A DNA stretch of 8,048 bases from Gammaproteobacteria bacterium (lineage in GTDB: Bacteria; Pseudomonadota; Gammaproteobacteria; Pseudomonadales; UBA3067), in NCBI GenBank assembly GCA_019090565.1, contig JAHRVS010000235.1, forward strand, positions 1 through 8,048, given 5' to 3'. The notes beneath the pieces were generated by a model. That model saw nothing but the letters and a program-made list of their open reading frames with translations. It was not told the origin of the DNA and did not search any database. This document shows positions 1 to 5,921 of the stretch, piece by piece (within the stretch, counting starts at the first letter, position 1; every line of letters begins with the position of its first letter). Both the position numbers and the translations under genes were made by a program.

Positions 1-714
1 ACCAAAATCTGGACGACTTATGCGCACCATGCAAATCGATGTTTCTGTCTAGTTCGTACCGATAACGATTGCAAAAAACAGGCTGGTATCTCTTTCATCC
101 TAATTGATGACATGAGCGCAGCAGGGGTCGAAATCAAACCTATCGTTAGTATCGACGGTGAGCATCATCTGAACCAGGTGTTCTTTGATAACGTTCGTGT
201 ACCCAAAGAAAATCTTGTTGGGGTAGAGGGGCAAGGTTGGACAATCGCCAAGTACCTATTAACCCATGAGCGAACAACGATTGCGGGTGTGGCTGATTCG
301 AAGCTTAACCTTGCGAACATCAAGCGTATTGCCAGGGAAAACGAAGCAGATGGTAAAGCCTTGATTGATGATGAGCAAACTCGTTTAGATATCGCTCGTG
401 CTGAAATTAACCTTACTCAACTTGAGTTCACGAACTTCCGTACATTGGCTGATACGGCTGCAGGCCGAGCTCCTGGCCCTGAGTCTTCATTACTGAAGAT
501 TAAAGGCACGGATACCCAGCAAGAACTTTCTGAATTGAAAGTGAAAATGGCGGGTTACTACGCATTCCCGTGGCACTCAGAAGGTTTTGTTGGGCCAGAG
601 GATTTTGCCTTTGCAACGCAAACTTATAACTTCCTACGAGCCAGCACCATTTATGGTGGCAGTACAGAAGTTCAGAAAAACGTTGTAGCAAAAATGCTAT
701 TGGGCTTGAGATAA
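1..714 (+). CDS. Acyl-CoA dehydrogenase, large-subunit type (PimC-like), 5' truncated by window edge
   Basis: The reading frame is open from base 1, so the ATG at 112 is internal; 237 C-terminal residues are visible. They cover the middle beta domain, starting at TKIWTTYAHHA, a form of the conserved WTTxAH segment that contacts FAD and substrate. Next come the GISFILID strand and the FDNVRVPKENLVG segment, then the C-terminal helical FAD-binding domain ending in IYGGSTEVQKN. Acyl-CoA dehydrogenases oxidise acyl-CoA to trans-2-enoyl-CoA and pass electrons to electron-transfer flavoprotein. The overall pattern resembles the large subunit of two-gene dehydrogenases such as pimeloyl-CoA dehydrogenase PimC or actinobacterial FadE pairs. 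The IYGGS motif has Gly where medium-chain enzymes carry catalytic Glu (YEGT), which is common in this subfamily. The next gene starts 16 bases downstream and encodes the likely partner. The natural substrate cannot be read from the sequence. Family is certain; subunit role is likely. Confidence 0.93.
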   Translation, partial: TKIWTTYAHHANRCFCLVRTDNDCKKQAGISFILIDDMSAAGVEIKPIVSIDGEHHLNQVFFDNVRVPKENLVGVEGQGWTIAKYLLTHERTTIAGVADSKLNLANIKRIARENEADGKALIDDEQTRLDIARAEINLTQLEFTNFRTLADTAAGRAPGPESSLLKIKGTDTQQELSELKVKMAGYYAFPWHSEGFVGPEDFAFATQTYNFLRASTIYGGSTEVQKNVVAKMLLGLR

Positions 715-716
715 GT

Positions 717-724
717 AAGGGGAG
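717..724 (+). promoter_or_regulatory. Ribosome binding site of the second acyl-CoA dehydrogenase gene
   Basis: AAGGGGAG lies 6 bases before the ATG at 731, directly after the stop of the upstream gene. It supports the ATG at 731 as start and translation from a shared mRNA. Confidence 0.7.
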
Positions 725-730
725 ATAATT

Positions 731-1855
731 ATGGATTTTTCATATTCAGACGAACAAAAACTTATAAAAGAACAAATTGAAAAATTTGTTCAAAATGACT
801 ACAGCTTTGAAACACGCAATAAAATCCTAGCGACAGATGAAGGCTTTGATCGCGCCGTCTGGAAACAGTTTGCGGAGCTTGGCTGGCTGGGTGTGTCTTT
901 TTCCGAAGAAGATGGCGGTTTTGGTGGCGGCGCCATTGAAACATCTGTTGTGATGGAAGCGTTCGGTGGCGGCATGGTCGTTGAGCCTTACCTGAGCACG
1001 GTTGTGCTATCTGGTAATGCATTGGCGCTTGCTGGAAGTTCAGAGCAAAAAGCAGAGCTGCTTAGCGGCATAATCGGTGGAGAGCTGCTAATGTCAGTTG
1101 CTTATGCCGAAGCAAAGTCTGGTTACAACCTGGCTAACGTAGGTACTGCTGCTAAAAAATCCGGCGATGCGTACACGGTTTCTGGCGAGAAAGTGGTTGT
1201 ATTAGGTGGTGAGTCAGCCAACAAGCTGATCGTCTCTGCTCGTACTTCTGGTGGAAATTCAGACGAAGACGGCATCTCTCTATTTGTTGTTGATGCAAAG
1301 GCGGCTGGGGTTGAAGTTCGTGGCTATAAAACCATGGACGGTGCTCGTGCAGCGAATATCAGCTTCAGCGACGTGCCTGCAGAATTGTTAGGTGAAGAAG
1401 GTAAAGGCCTTGCAGTGCTAGAGAATGTTATCGATTTAGGTACTGTCGCTTCTTGTGCGCAAGCGCTTGGTGAAATGGCTGTATCTTTCCAGAGAACGCT
1501 TGAATACGTAAAAGTACGTGAGCAGTTTGGTACGGCCATCGGTTCCTTCCAGGTGATCCAGCATCGCTTGGTCGATATGTTTACCCATGTTGAGAGCTCT
1601 CGCTCTATGTTGATTATGTCCAGCATGAAAGTATCTTCAGAAGACGCTGTTGATCGCAAGAAGGCCGTTTCTGGTGCGAAGGTCTATATCGGTGATGCGG
1701 CACGCGCTGTAGGACAAGATGCGGTACAGCTTCACGGCGGTATCGGCATGACAGAAGAGCTGGACATTGGTCATTATTTCCGGCGTTTAACACTTTTCTG
1801 TAGCATCTTTGGTAGCACCAGCCACCATCTAAAGCGTTATGCTGACTTGAGCTGA
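731..1855 (+). CDS. Acyl-CoA dehydrogenase, small-subunit type (PimD-like)
   Basis: 374 residues, the usual full length. Domains in order: N-terminal helical domain (about 1-120, starting MDFSYSDEQKLIKEQ), middle beta domain (about 121-225, including ISLFVVDAK) and C-terminal helical domain (about 230-374). FAD-binding signatures are REQFGTAIGSFQVIQHRLVD at about 263-282 and QLHGGIGMTEE at about 333-343. At the position of the catalytic Glu of medium-chain enzymes the chain reads SIFGSTSHHLKR (about 358-369), so that Glu is absent. This is typical of the smaller partner in heteromeric dehydrogenases, for example PimD or one chain of mycobacterial FadE pairs. The gene follows the large-subunit gene by 16 bases with its own Shine-Dalgarno and is followed by a strong terminator, so the pair is probably the end of one operon. 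I infer one alpha/beta complex oxidising a branched, dicarboxylic or ring-derived acyl-CoA; the substrate is unknown. Confidence 0.93.
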   Translation: MDFSYSDEQKLIKEQIEKFVQNDYSFETRNKILATDEGFDRAVWKQFAELGWLGVSFSEEDGGFGGGAIETSVVMEAFGGGMVVEPYLSTVVLSGNALALAGSSEQKAELLSGIIGGELLMSVAYAEAKSGYNLANVGTAAKKSGDAYTVSGEKVVVLGGESANKLIVSARTSGGNSDEDGISLFVVDAKAAGVEVRGYKTMDGARAANISFSDVPAELLGEEGKGLAVLENVIDLGTVASCAQALGEMAVSFQRTLEYVKVREQFGTAIGSFQVIQHRLVDMFTHVESSRSMLIMSSMKVSSEDAVDRKKAVSGAKVYIGDAARAVGQDAVQLHGGIGMTEELDIGHYFRRLTLFCSIFGSTSHHLKRYADLS

Positions 1856-1886
1856 TTTATTGGCTCTGAGACAGATACGTTACGAT

Positions 1887-1923
1887 AAAAACCCCGCTGG
1901 GTTATGCCCGCCGGGGTTTTTTT
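1887..1923 (+). terminator. Bidirectional intrinsic terminator between convergent genes
   Basis: The arms AAAAACCCCG (1887-1896) and CGGGGTTTTT (1912-1921) are perfect complements. An inner GGG/CCC stem closes on the loop TTATG, and a run of seven T spans 1917-1923. Read on the minus strand, the A-run becomes a T-run, so the same hairpin can end the minus-strand dehydrogenase gene whose stop is at 1961. It lies 31 bases after the plus-strand stop and 37 bases past the minus-strand stop. Confidence 0.92.
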
Positions 1924-1960
1924 GTGGCTGTTCGTTGAAGCCATTAAGAAACCTCTAATG

Positions 1961-2770
1961 CTAGATGCTTGAATCAACCTTTCTGATTTTTAATGATTGC
2001 TTTTTCATCAAGCTAACAATCGCCTTTCGTGGTAAAAATCGGGGTAACAATGCGGCGAGACTGGCGCTTCGTCCTGGTGTACATAAGAGATCTCCTCGCA
2101 TTACCGCATCGTAAGCCCCTTCTGCAACGGCTTGAGCCTCCATCCACTGGCTTTTGGGTACTTTGCTTACCATGTCACGGGTACCCGTTACATCATGGAA
2201 CTCTGTATAAGTAAGGCCTGGACACAGCGCAGATACATTCACTCCAGCATGACCGGCTTCTGCTTGTAATGTGTGAGATAAACTCACCACAAATGTTTTT
2301 GCGCTCGCATAAAGGCTTTGCCCAGGGGAGCAAGGCAGCAGCCCATTTACCGATGACACGTTTATGATTCGGCCGTACTTGCGCTCAACCATGCCCGGCA
2401 GGAAGAGATGACAGAGATGGGAAACGGCAGTAACTAAAACTTGAAGGAAGTCTTTTTGTTGTTGCCAGTCGGTATTGACGTAATAGCCGGGGACACCATA
2501 ACCCGCGTTATTGACCAGTGCGTCAATCTGGATGCCTTTGTCTGTGATTTCTTTGTGAATAGCGATAGGGGTATCTGGGTCAGCGAGGTCGGCAACAATG
2601 ATCGTCACGTTAATTTTGTATTGTTCGGTGAGGGTTTTGGCGAGTTCTTCCAGTTGGGTTTTTCTTCTAGCGGTCACGACGAGGTCCCAGCCTTCCTGTG
2701 CGAATTTATTAGCAAAGGATTTGCCGATGCCGGCGGAGGCACCAGTAATGAGAGCGGTTTTATTAGGCAT
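1961..2770 (-). CDS. Classical short-chain dehydrogenase/reductase (SDR), NADP-type
   Basis: 269 residues from the ATG at 2770. The frame stays open upstream to 2962, but that extension overlaps the divergent promoter region and gene and does not resemble an SDR, whereas MPNKTALITGASAGIG is a textbook SDR N-terminus. GGAAAC ahead of the ATG on the minus strand serves as ribosome binding site. Motifs: cofactor-binding TGASAGIG (9-16); Arg35 and Arg36 after the second strand, which in this superfamily favour NADP(H); NNAG (87-90); INVSS with the catalytic Ser near 140; and YASAK with Tyr154 and Lys158. There is no signal peptide, so it is a cytoplasmic oxidoreductase for a carbonyl/alcohol pair. 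It resembles the broad YdfG/DltE-like group (COG0300), in which substrate cannot be predicted. The gene is monocistronic, convergent with the acyl-CoA dehydrogenase operon and divergent from the transglutaminase-like gene. No convincing promoter was found for it. Confidence 0.93.
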   Translation of the reverse strand: MPNKTALITGASAGIGKSFANKFAQEGWDLVVTARRKTQLEELAKTLTEQYKINVTIIVADLADPDTPIAIHKEITDKGIQIDALVNNAGYGVPGYYVNTDWQQQKDFLQVLVTAVSHLCHLFLPGMVERKYGRIINVSSVNGLLPCSPGQSLYASAKTFVVSLSHTLQAEAGHAGVNVSALCPGLTYTEFHDVTGTRDMVSKVPKSQWMEAQAVAEGAYDAVMRGDLLCTPGRSASLAALLPRFLPRKAIVSLMKKQSLKIRKVDSSI

Positions 2771-2854
2771 AATAGTTTCCAGTAAAATAACTTTTGATCC
2801 TCGATAGTGGCACAGCATATAGCCTGTGCAAACTGCGCATCTTGGTTTGCGTGT

Positions 2855-2884
2855 TTTACTCTGGTAAGGTGGCCTCCATAATAA
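2855..2884 (+). promoter_or_regulatory. Candidate sigma-70 promoter of the transglutaminase-like gene
   Basis: TTTACT at 2855-2860 (-35 like) and TAATAA at 2879-2884 (-10 like) are separated by 18 bases. The -10 lies 17 bases before the start codon, so the leader would be very short. Both hexamers are imperfect; position between divergent genes is the main support. Confidence 0.3.
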
Positions 2885-2901
2885 TATCAAAGGGTGTAAC
2901 G

Positions 2902-3588
2902 ATGGAAGATCAGAGGAACGGAGCAGGTAATGACGACGACTTGAAACAGTATCTAATACCAACGCGCTATATTGATTGTGACCACCCTGATATTCGGGCT
3001 TTTGCTGCTGATATCGTTGAGGGCGCTGAAACTGAACGGGACAAAGCAGTCAAACTGTATTACGCGGCGCGGGATGAGGTGCGGTACGATCCTTACGCAT
3101 TCGGTTTTAGCGGTGAGACCTTTAAGGGCAGTAATGTGCTTGCCGAGCGTAAGGCATTTTGTGTGCCCAAAGCAATTCTTTTGACTACGCTATGTCGCGC
3201 ACAAGGTATTCCTGCTCGCTTGGGGTTTGCTGATGTTCGTAATCACCTTGCGTCAGACAATCTGATTAAGATGATGCAAACGGATGTGTTTGCTTTTCAC
3301 GGCTACTCAGAAATCTACCTTGAAGGGAAGTGGGTCAAGGCAACACCTGCCTTTAACCGTGAAATGTGCGAGAGGTTTAACGTGCTTCCATTGGAGTTCG
3401 ACGGGCTTGAAGACTCTGTTTTTCATCCCTTTGATGGGGAAGGACAGCAGCATATGGAATACTTGAAGGAACACGGTCATTTTTCCGACTTCCCTCCTGA
3501 AGGATTGGTTACTTCTTATCAGGAGCATTACCCGCACTTTTTTGATGGTGTAGGTGCAGACATGATGCTGTCAAAGATACGCCTTTAA
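2902..3588 (+). CDS. Transglutaminase-like cysteine protein (PF01841-type fold), cytoplasmic
   Basis: 228 residues from the ATG at 2902, preceded by AAAGGG with good spacing. The longer open frame back to 2794 reads through promoter-like DNA and is rejected. The core runs from about 45 to 152. KAFCVPKAILLTTLCRAQGIPAR (about 84-106) holds the candidate nucleophile Cys87 at the start of the long helix. FAFHGYSEIYLEGKW (about 130-144) holds the candidate His133. The following WVKATPAFN replaces the usual DPT-like third-triad segment, so the expected Asp is missing and Thr148 or Asn152 occupies that area. Members of this fold act as peptidases, amidases or amide-transfer enzymes. There is no signal peptide or membrane segment, and the N-terminus is short and acidic. 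The gene stands alone, divergent from the SDR gene and convergent with the PA4642-family gene. The exact reaction is unknown. Confidence 0.85.
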   Translation: MEDQRNGAGNDDDLKQYLIPTRYIDCDHPDIRAFAADIVEGAETERDKAVKLYYAARDEVRYDPYAFGFSGETFKGSNVLAERKAFCVPKAILLTTLCRAQGIPARLGFADVRNHLASDNLIKMMQTDVFAFHGYSEIYLEGKWVKATPAFNREMCERFNVLPLEFDGLEDSVFHPFDGEGQQHMEYLKEHGHFSDFPPEGLVTSYQEHYPHFFDGVGADMMLSKIRL

Positions 3589-3670
3589 TGACTGAGCGTT
3601 TTGTCAGCAGGTACAGCCTTGATGGATGTTTTTTGCTTGCCAAGCAAGAAGGGCATCGATTAAGTTTTGC

Positions 3671-3955
3671 TTAGGACTCTGGAGCTAGCAGTTTCGCATA
3701 CGCAGTAGATTTTTTGTGTTTGACTACGATGTCGTAGAGGCTTTGCCCTGCCTTATTCCGTGTAGAGATAGAGCGACCTTCTTCTTTGAAAAAGGAGAGG
3801 AATCGAGAAAAGTTTTCCTCATTCAGTCCGCGGTATGCTTTCAGTAGGATGTGGAAGTCCTCTGAAGTGCCGTCAGAGGGCCGCTGCTCAAGAAAACGGC
3901 GAATGCCATCGTCGTTTAGTTGCTCATCAACAATCTTAATTTTATCTTTTTTCAT
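3671..3955 (-). CDS. PA4642-family small protein of unknown function
   Basis: 94 residues from the ATG at 3955 (MKKDKIKIVDEQLNDDGIRRF). The frame is open upstream to 4000, but those residues are not family-like and overlap a candidate promoter. The length, the MKKDK start and the segment ADG/SDG...LLKAYRGL...F..FLSFF match the pattern I remember for Pseudomonas aeruginosa PA4642 and its relatives in gammaproteobacteria; this is recall, not a search. The protein is charged and apparently all-helical, with no signal peptide, membrane segment or metal-binding cysteine cluster. The C-terminal part (NKAGQSLYDIVVKHKKSTAYAKLL) resembles one ankyrin-like helix pair, which is only an impression. Its ribosome binding site is weak. 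It is convergent with the transglutaminase-like gene, with no clear intrinsic terminator in the 82 bases between them. Function unknown. Confidence 0.85.
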   Translation of the reverse strand: MKKDKIKIVDEQLNDDGIRRFLEQRPSDGTSEDFHILLKAYRGLNEENFSRFLSFFKEEGRSISTRNKAGQSLYDIVVKHKKSTAYAKLLAPES

Positions 3956-3983
3956 GGTTTTGTGGCCTGTTTGTTGTGGGCGA

Positions 3984-3992
3984 ATTCTAACA
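3984..3992 (-). promoter_or_regulatory. Candidate extended -10 promoter of the PA4642-family gene
   Basis: On the minus strand the sequence reads TGTTAGAAT, an extended -10 (TGnTATAAT) with one mismatch. It is 28 bases upstream of the start codon at 3955, giving a leader of about 20 bases. No good -35 is present, which extended -10 promoters tolerate. Confidence 0.35.
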
Positions 3993-4068
3993 CAGCACAA
4001 AAACCTGATTTATAACCATTTTTCCTTAGCTTATAGCCCCATTCACTTTGATGAACCAGCGTGGCCTG

Positions 4069-4124
4069 GGTAAGTGTTACCGTGTTACCTTCAATGGGGT
4101 AACAGTGAGTGTTGAACGGGTAAC
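4069..4124. repeat. Cluster of five GGTAA/TTACC half-sites, possible operator array
   Basis: Half-sites are GGTAA at 4069, TTACC at 4077, TTACC at 4085, GGTAA at 4098 and GGTAA at 4119. The first two form the palindrome GGTAAGTGTTACC. The unit GTGTTACC is repeated exactly in tandem at 4074-4081 and 4082-4089. TGTTACC (4083-4089) and GGTAACA (4098-4104) form a 7-base inverted repeat. The two rightmost GGTAAC copies are 21 bases apart, about two helical turns. This resembles a multi-site transcription factor array; no known regulator is recognised. Confidence 0.5.
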
Positions 4125-4164
4125 GATTGAGCCAATTCGGAATGCCTCATGCAGAAGGATTTCA

Positions 4165-4170
4165 TATAAT
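4165..4170 (+). promoter_or_regulatory. Perfect -10 hexamer downstream of the half-site cluster
   Basis: TATAAT matches the sigma-70 consensus -10 exactly but has no recognisable -35 at 16-18 bases upstream. The GGTAA/TTACC cluster ends 40 bases upstream, a spacing compatible with activator-dependent transcription. In AT-rich DNA the hexamer can occur by chance. Confidence 0.3.
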
Positions 4171-4302
4171 GCGTTGTATTTGTGGTGAATTTTGAAATTG
4201 GCACGTACTCTGCATTGTTAATAGTGCTTTTAAAAGAAACCTTCCGGATAATGATAAAAACAGGGAAGGGTAATAATAAAAACAAACCTTTAAAAGTATC
4301 GT

Positions 4303-4326
4303 TTCGGCAAGCGATTGTATGCCGAA
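4303..4326. repeat. Stem-loop TTCGGCA/TGCCGAA
   Basis: TTCGGCA (4303-4309) and TGCCGAA (4320-4326) are perfect complements around a 10-base loop. The stem can be extended (CGT...ACG) with a one-base bulge. No T-run follows, so it is not a terminator; it could be a structural element of a leader or small RNA. Confidence 0.4.
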
Positions 4327-4379
4327 GACGTGATTGAGTGCTAAAAATAAGAATAAAAAAGAAAATTGTATGGCCTCAA

Positions 4380-4408
4380 TTGTTATGGAAAGGCAATAAG
4401 AATAATAA
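4380..4408 (+). promoter_or_regulatory. Second candidate promoter for pilZ
   Basis: TTGTTA (4380-4385) and TAATAA (4403-4408) are spaced by 17 bases. A transcript from here would begin just before the 4426-4480 hairpin. The -10 match is poor and the area is AT-rich. Confidence 0.25.
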
Positions 4409-4425
4409 AAAATATGCGGAATATA

Positions 4426-4480
4426 GAAAAACCTCTCGGCTTTTTGGGACTCACTTGAGCTTAAAGCCAAGAGATTTTTC
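4426..4480 (-). terminator. Long hairpin with flanking A/T runs, terminator-like on both strands
   Basis: The arms are 4426-4443 and 4463-4480, 18 bases each around a 19-base spacer, with two mismatches. In plus-strand RNA the mismatches are C-A; in minus-strand RNA both become G-U, so all 18 positions can pair there. Each strand ends in a T-run (GGTTTTTC on minus; ATTTTTCTTTTC on plus). It may terminate minus-strand transcripts arriving from the reductase gene through pilZ, attenuate plus-strand transcripts entering pilZ, or both. Confidence 0.6.
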
Positions 4481-4508
4481 TTTTCAAATTCAAATAATAA
4501 ATCAGGTC

Positions 4509-4512
4509 GGAG
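4509..4512 (+). promoter_or_regulatory. Ribosome binding site of pilZ
   Basis: GGAG lies 5 bases before the ATG at 4518 and supports that start over internal codons. Confidence 0.6.
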
Positions 4513-4517
4513 AGTAA

Positions 4518-4895
4518 ATGCTGTCACCCGATACAGAGTCGTTTCCTCAGACTAGGGTAGTTTTTAAAAGAAAAAGCCTGCGGCAGGTTCCCAGTGTCCC
4601 GCTTCGTGTCTTTAACCGTGAAAATGGTTCTCGTCTTGGCCCCATCGGAAATCTCTCTGATGATGGTTTAATGCTCTTTTCTGAGAATGCCTTACTTTTA
4701 GGTGAAGTGTACCCTATGGCAATGGTTTTGCCTGTAGAGATTAAAGGTTTAAAAAGCGTCGCATTTAATGGTCGATGTGTTTGGTGTGAGCGTAGCGAAA
4801 ACGGTGCATCATATGTAGTGGGTTTTTCCTTTGACGCGCTGGATCAAAACAATGATGAAATCCTTAAAATATTAATTGGATTTTATGCTTCGTAG
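4518..4895 (+). CDS. Single-domain PilZ protein, predicted c-di-GMP receptor
   Basis: 125 residues, about the size of a lone PilZ domain. Both hallmark ligand motifs are intact: RKSLR (Arg18 to Arg22, the RxxxR motif) and NLSDDG (45-50, the [D/N]xSxxG motif). Beta-strand segments follow (VYPMAMVLPVEI, VAFNGRCVWCER, SYVVGFSFDAL), matching the PilZ barrel, and a short C-terminal helix ends the chain. PilZ domains bind the second messenger cyclic di-GMP and relay it to motility, adhesion or exopolysaccharide systems, usually by protein-protein contact. Intact motifs argue for real ligand binding, unlike degenerate type IV pilus PilZ. No partner gene for motility or secretion is next to it. It has a long AT-rich upstream region with hairpins and ends 12 bases before the stop of the opposite-strand reductase gene, with no intrinsic terminator between. 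The downstream pathway is unknown. Confidence 0.9.
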   Translation: MLSPDTESFPQTRVVFKRKSLRQVPSVPLRVFNRENGSRLGPIGNLSDDGLMLFSENALLLGEVYPMAMVLPVEIKGLKSVAFNGRCVWCERSENGASYVVGFSFDALDQNNDEILKILIGFYAS

Positions 4896-4907
4896 TCACC
4901 TTGATAG

Positions 4908-5912
4908 TTAGCCTTCGGTTTTTTCTTCGGTGAAAGATATAAAAGAATCTACGCTAATTGCATTCATGTCGGCGCCTTCTAGAAAACATTGCTTGCGCAT
5001 TTTTTTACAGAATGATTCTGCGCCACAAATAAAGACCCGGTACCCCTTTAGGTTGTCGAATCTTTCTTTGCAGTATTGGTAAATATCACCTTTGCTTGCG
5101 AAATCAGTGTTATTTTGGGCTGTAATCGTGTCTGTGTTCGTTTCCTCCTGATAAATATAAGTCAGGGAGATGGATTTATTTTGAGCCGCTATTTTTTGCA
5201 ATTCTTCCACAAGGTAGAAGTTTTCTTTGGAGCGTGCACCAACTACAATGTGTATTTTTCCTTGGTGTTTTTTTGCAATAGCGTCCTGAAGAATGCCAAA
5301 TATTGGAGATAGCCCCGTGCCAATTGCTAGTAATAGAAGAGGTTGCTCTTTTTCACCTGCGTAAATACACTTCCCAAAAGGCCCTTGTATTTTCATTATG
5401 TCGCCAACCCGCACGTCCGATCTTAGCCAAGCGCTAAATTCCCCACCTTTTATGTATTTGACGTGGAGTTCTAGGTAGTCGTTGAGCGTAGGATGGCTGG
5501 CCAGAGAGTAACAGCGGGCGATGCGCCCATCTTTCCAAAGCGTTAGATATTGACCTGCATGGTAGTCGATGCTTGCTTTAAGACGTAATCGAATCACGGT
5601 CTCATTGAGCATGCTGACGTCAATCACTTCGGCATTTGTTTGCTGCGAAGAGAGTGAAATACGCTGAACATTGATTTTTGAGGATGGGAGGCATCGGCAA
5701 CTTAGAAAATACTTTAATGTCTTTTGTGCATCGCTAAGGCCCACTTGCGCATGGGCGATTTCTTCGCTGGCATCACTTTTCATAATGCAGGACTGGCAAA
5801 TGCCGGCACGGCACCCATTCGGAATGTCATACCCAGCACGCAACAGGGTATCAAGTACCGTTTCACCTTCCTCAAGAGTCAGGTGTTTATCTTCAAAAGC
5901 AATGTCAGTCAT
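4908..5912 (-). CDS. 2Fe-2S ferredoxin-FAD/NAD(P) oxidoreductase, likely reductase partner of the truncated haemoglobin
   Basis: 334 residues with three modules. About 1-85: plant-type 2Fe-2S ferredoxin domain with cluster ligands Cys34, Cys39, Cys42 and Cys72. About 92-188: FAD-binding domain with RCYS (133-136, the RxYS motif) and GGEFS (156-160). About 190-334: NAD(P)-binding domain with GTGLSP (198-203), VVGARS (about 223-228) and ICGAESF (about 295-301), where the usual CGPP-type Pro is replaced. This order is that of soluble electron-transfer reductases feeding oxygenases or globins. There is no signal peptide, so it is cytoplasmic. The start at 5912 is 9 bases after the glbN stop, with a weak ribosome binding site, suggesting translational coupling. 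No oxygenase gene is nearby, so the globin is the natural electron acceptor by context; this is inference. It could instead be an orphan ferredoxin reductase. Confidence 0.9.
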   Translation of the reverse strand: MTDIAFEDKHLTLEEGETVLDTLLRAGYDIPNGCRAGICQSCIMKSDASEEIAHAQVGLSDAQKTLKYFLSCRCLPSSKINVQRISLSSQQTNAEVIDVSMLNETVIRLRLKASIDYHAGQYLTLWKDGRIARCYSLASHPTLNDYLELHVKYIKGGEFSAWLRSDVRVGDIMKIQGPFGKCIYAGEKEQPLLLLAIGTGLSPIFGILQDAIAKKHQGKIHIVVGARSKENFYLVEELQKIAAQNKSISLTYIYQEETNTDTITAQNNTDFASKGDIYQYCKERFDNLKGYRVFICGAESFCKKMRKQCFLEGADMNAISVDSFISFTEEKTEG

Positions 5913-5921
5913 AAGGAAAGC

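Larger units (their letters stand above)
3993..4517. other. Gene-free AT-rich region upstream of pilZ
   Basis: About 520 bases without a credible gene. Open frames on the minus strand here are rich in Phe, Leu and Tyr, as expected from AT-rich noncoding DNA, and lack recognisable domains. The stretch contains a cluster of GGTAA/TTACC half-sites (4069-4124), a perfect TATAAT (4165-4170), a short stem-loop (4303-4326), a second promoter-like pair (4380-4408) and a long near-perfect hairpin (4426-4480). It most likely holds the control region and leader of pilZ, possibly with a small RNA. Confidence 0.6.

Noticed and set aside
2771..2962. N-terminal extension of the SDR
   Set aside because: The extra residues do not resemble an SDR, overlap the divergent gene, and the ATG at 2770 has its own ribosome binding site and a standard N-terminus.
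3633..3647. Palindrome TTGCTTG-C-CAAGCAA between convergent genes as a terminator
   Set aside because: The T-run precedes rather than follows the stem on the plus strand, and an A-run follows on the minus strand, so it does not fit an intrinsic terminator on either strand.
4171..4517. c-di-GMP riboswitch (GEMM type) ahead of pilZ
   Set aside because: I cannot find the conserved GEMM core sequences; the hairpins present do not match that architecture.
4162..4527. Minus-strand open frame of 121 codons upstream of pilZ
   Set aside because: Phe/Leu/Tyr-rich product expected from AT-rich DNA, no domain, and it covers the hairpins and promoter-like sites.
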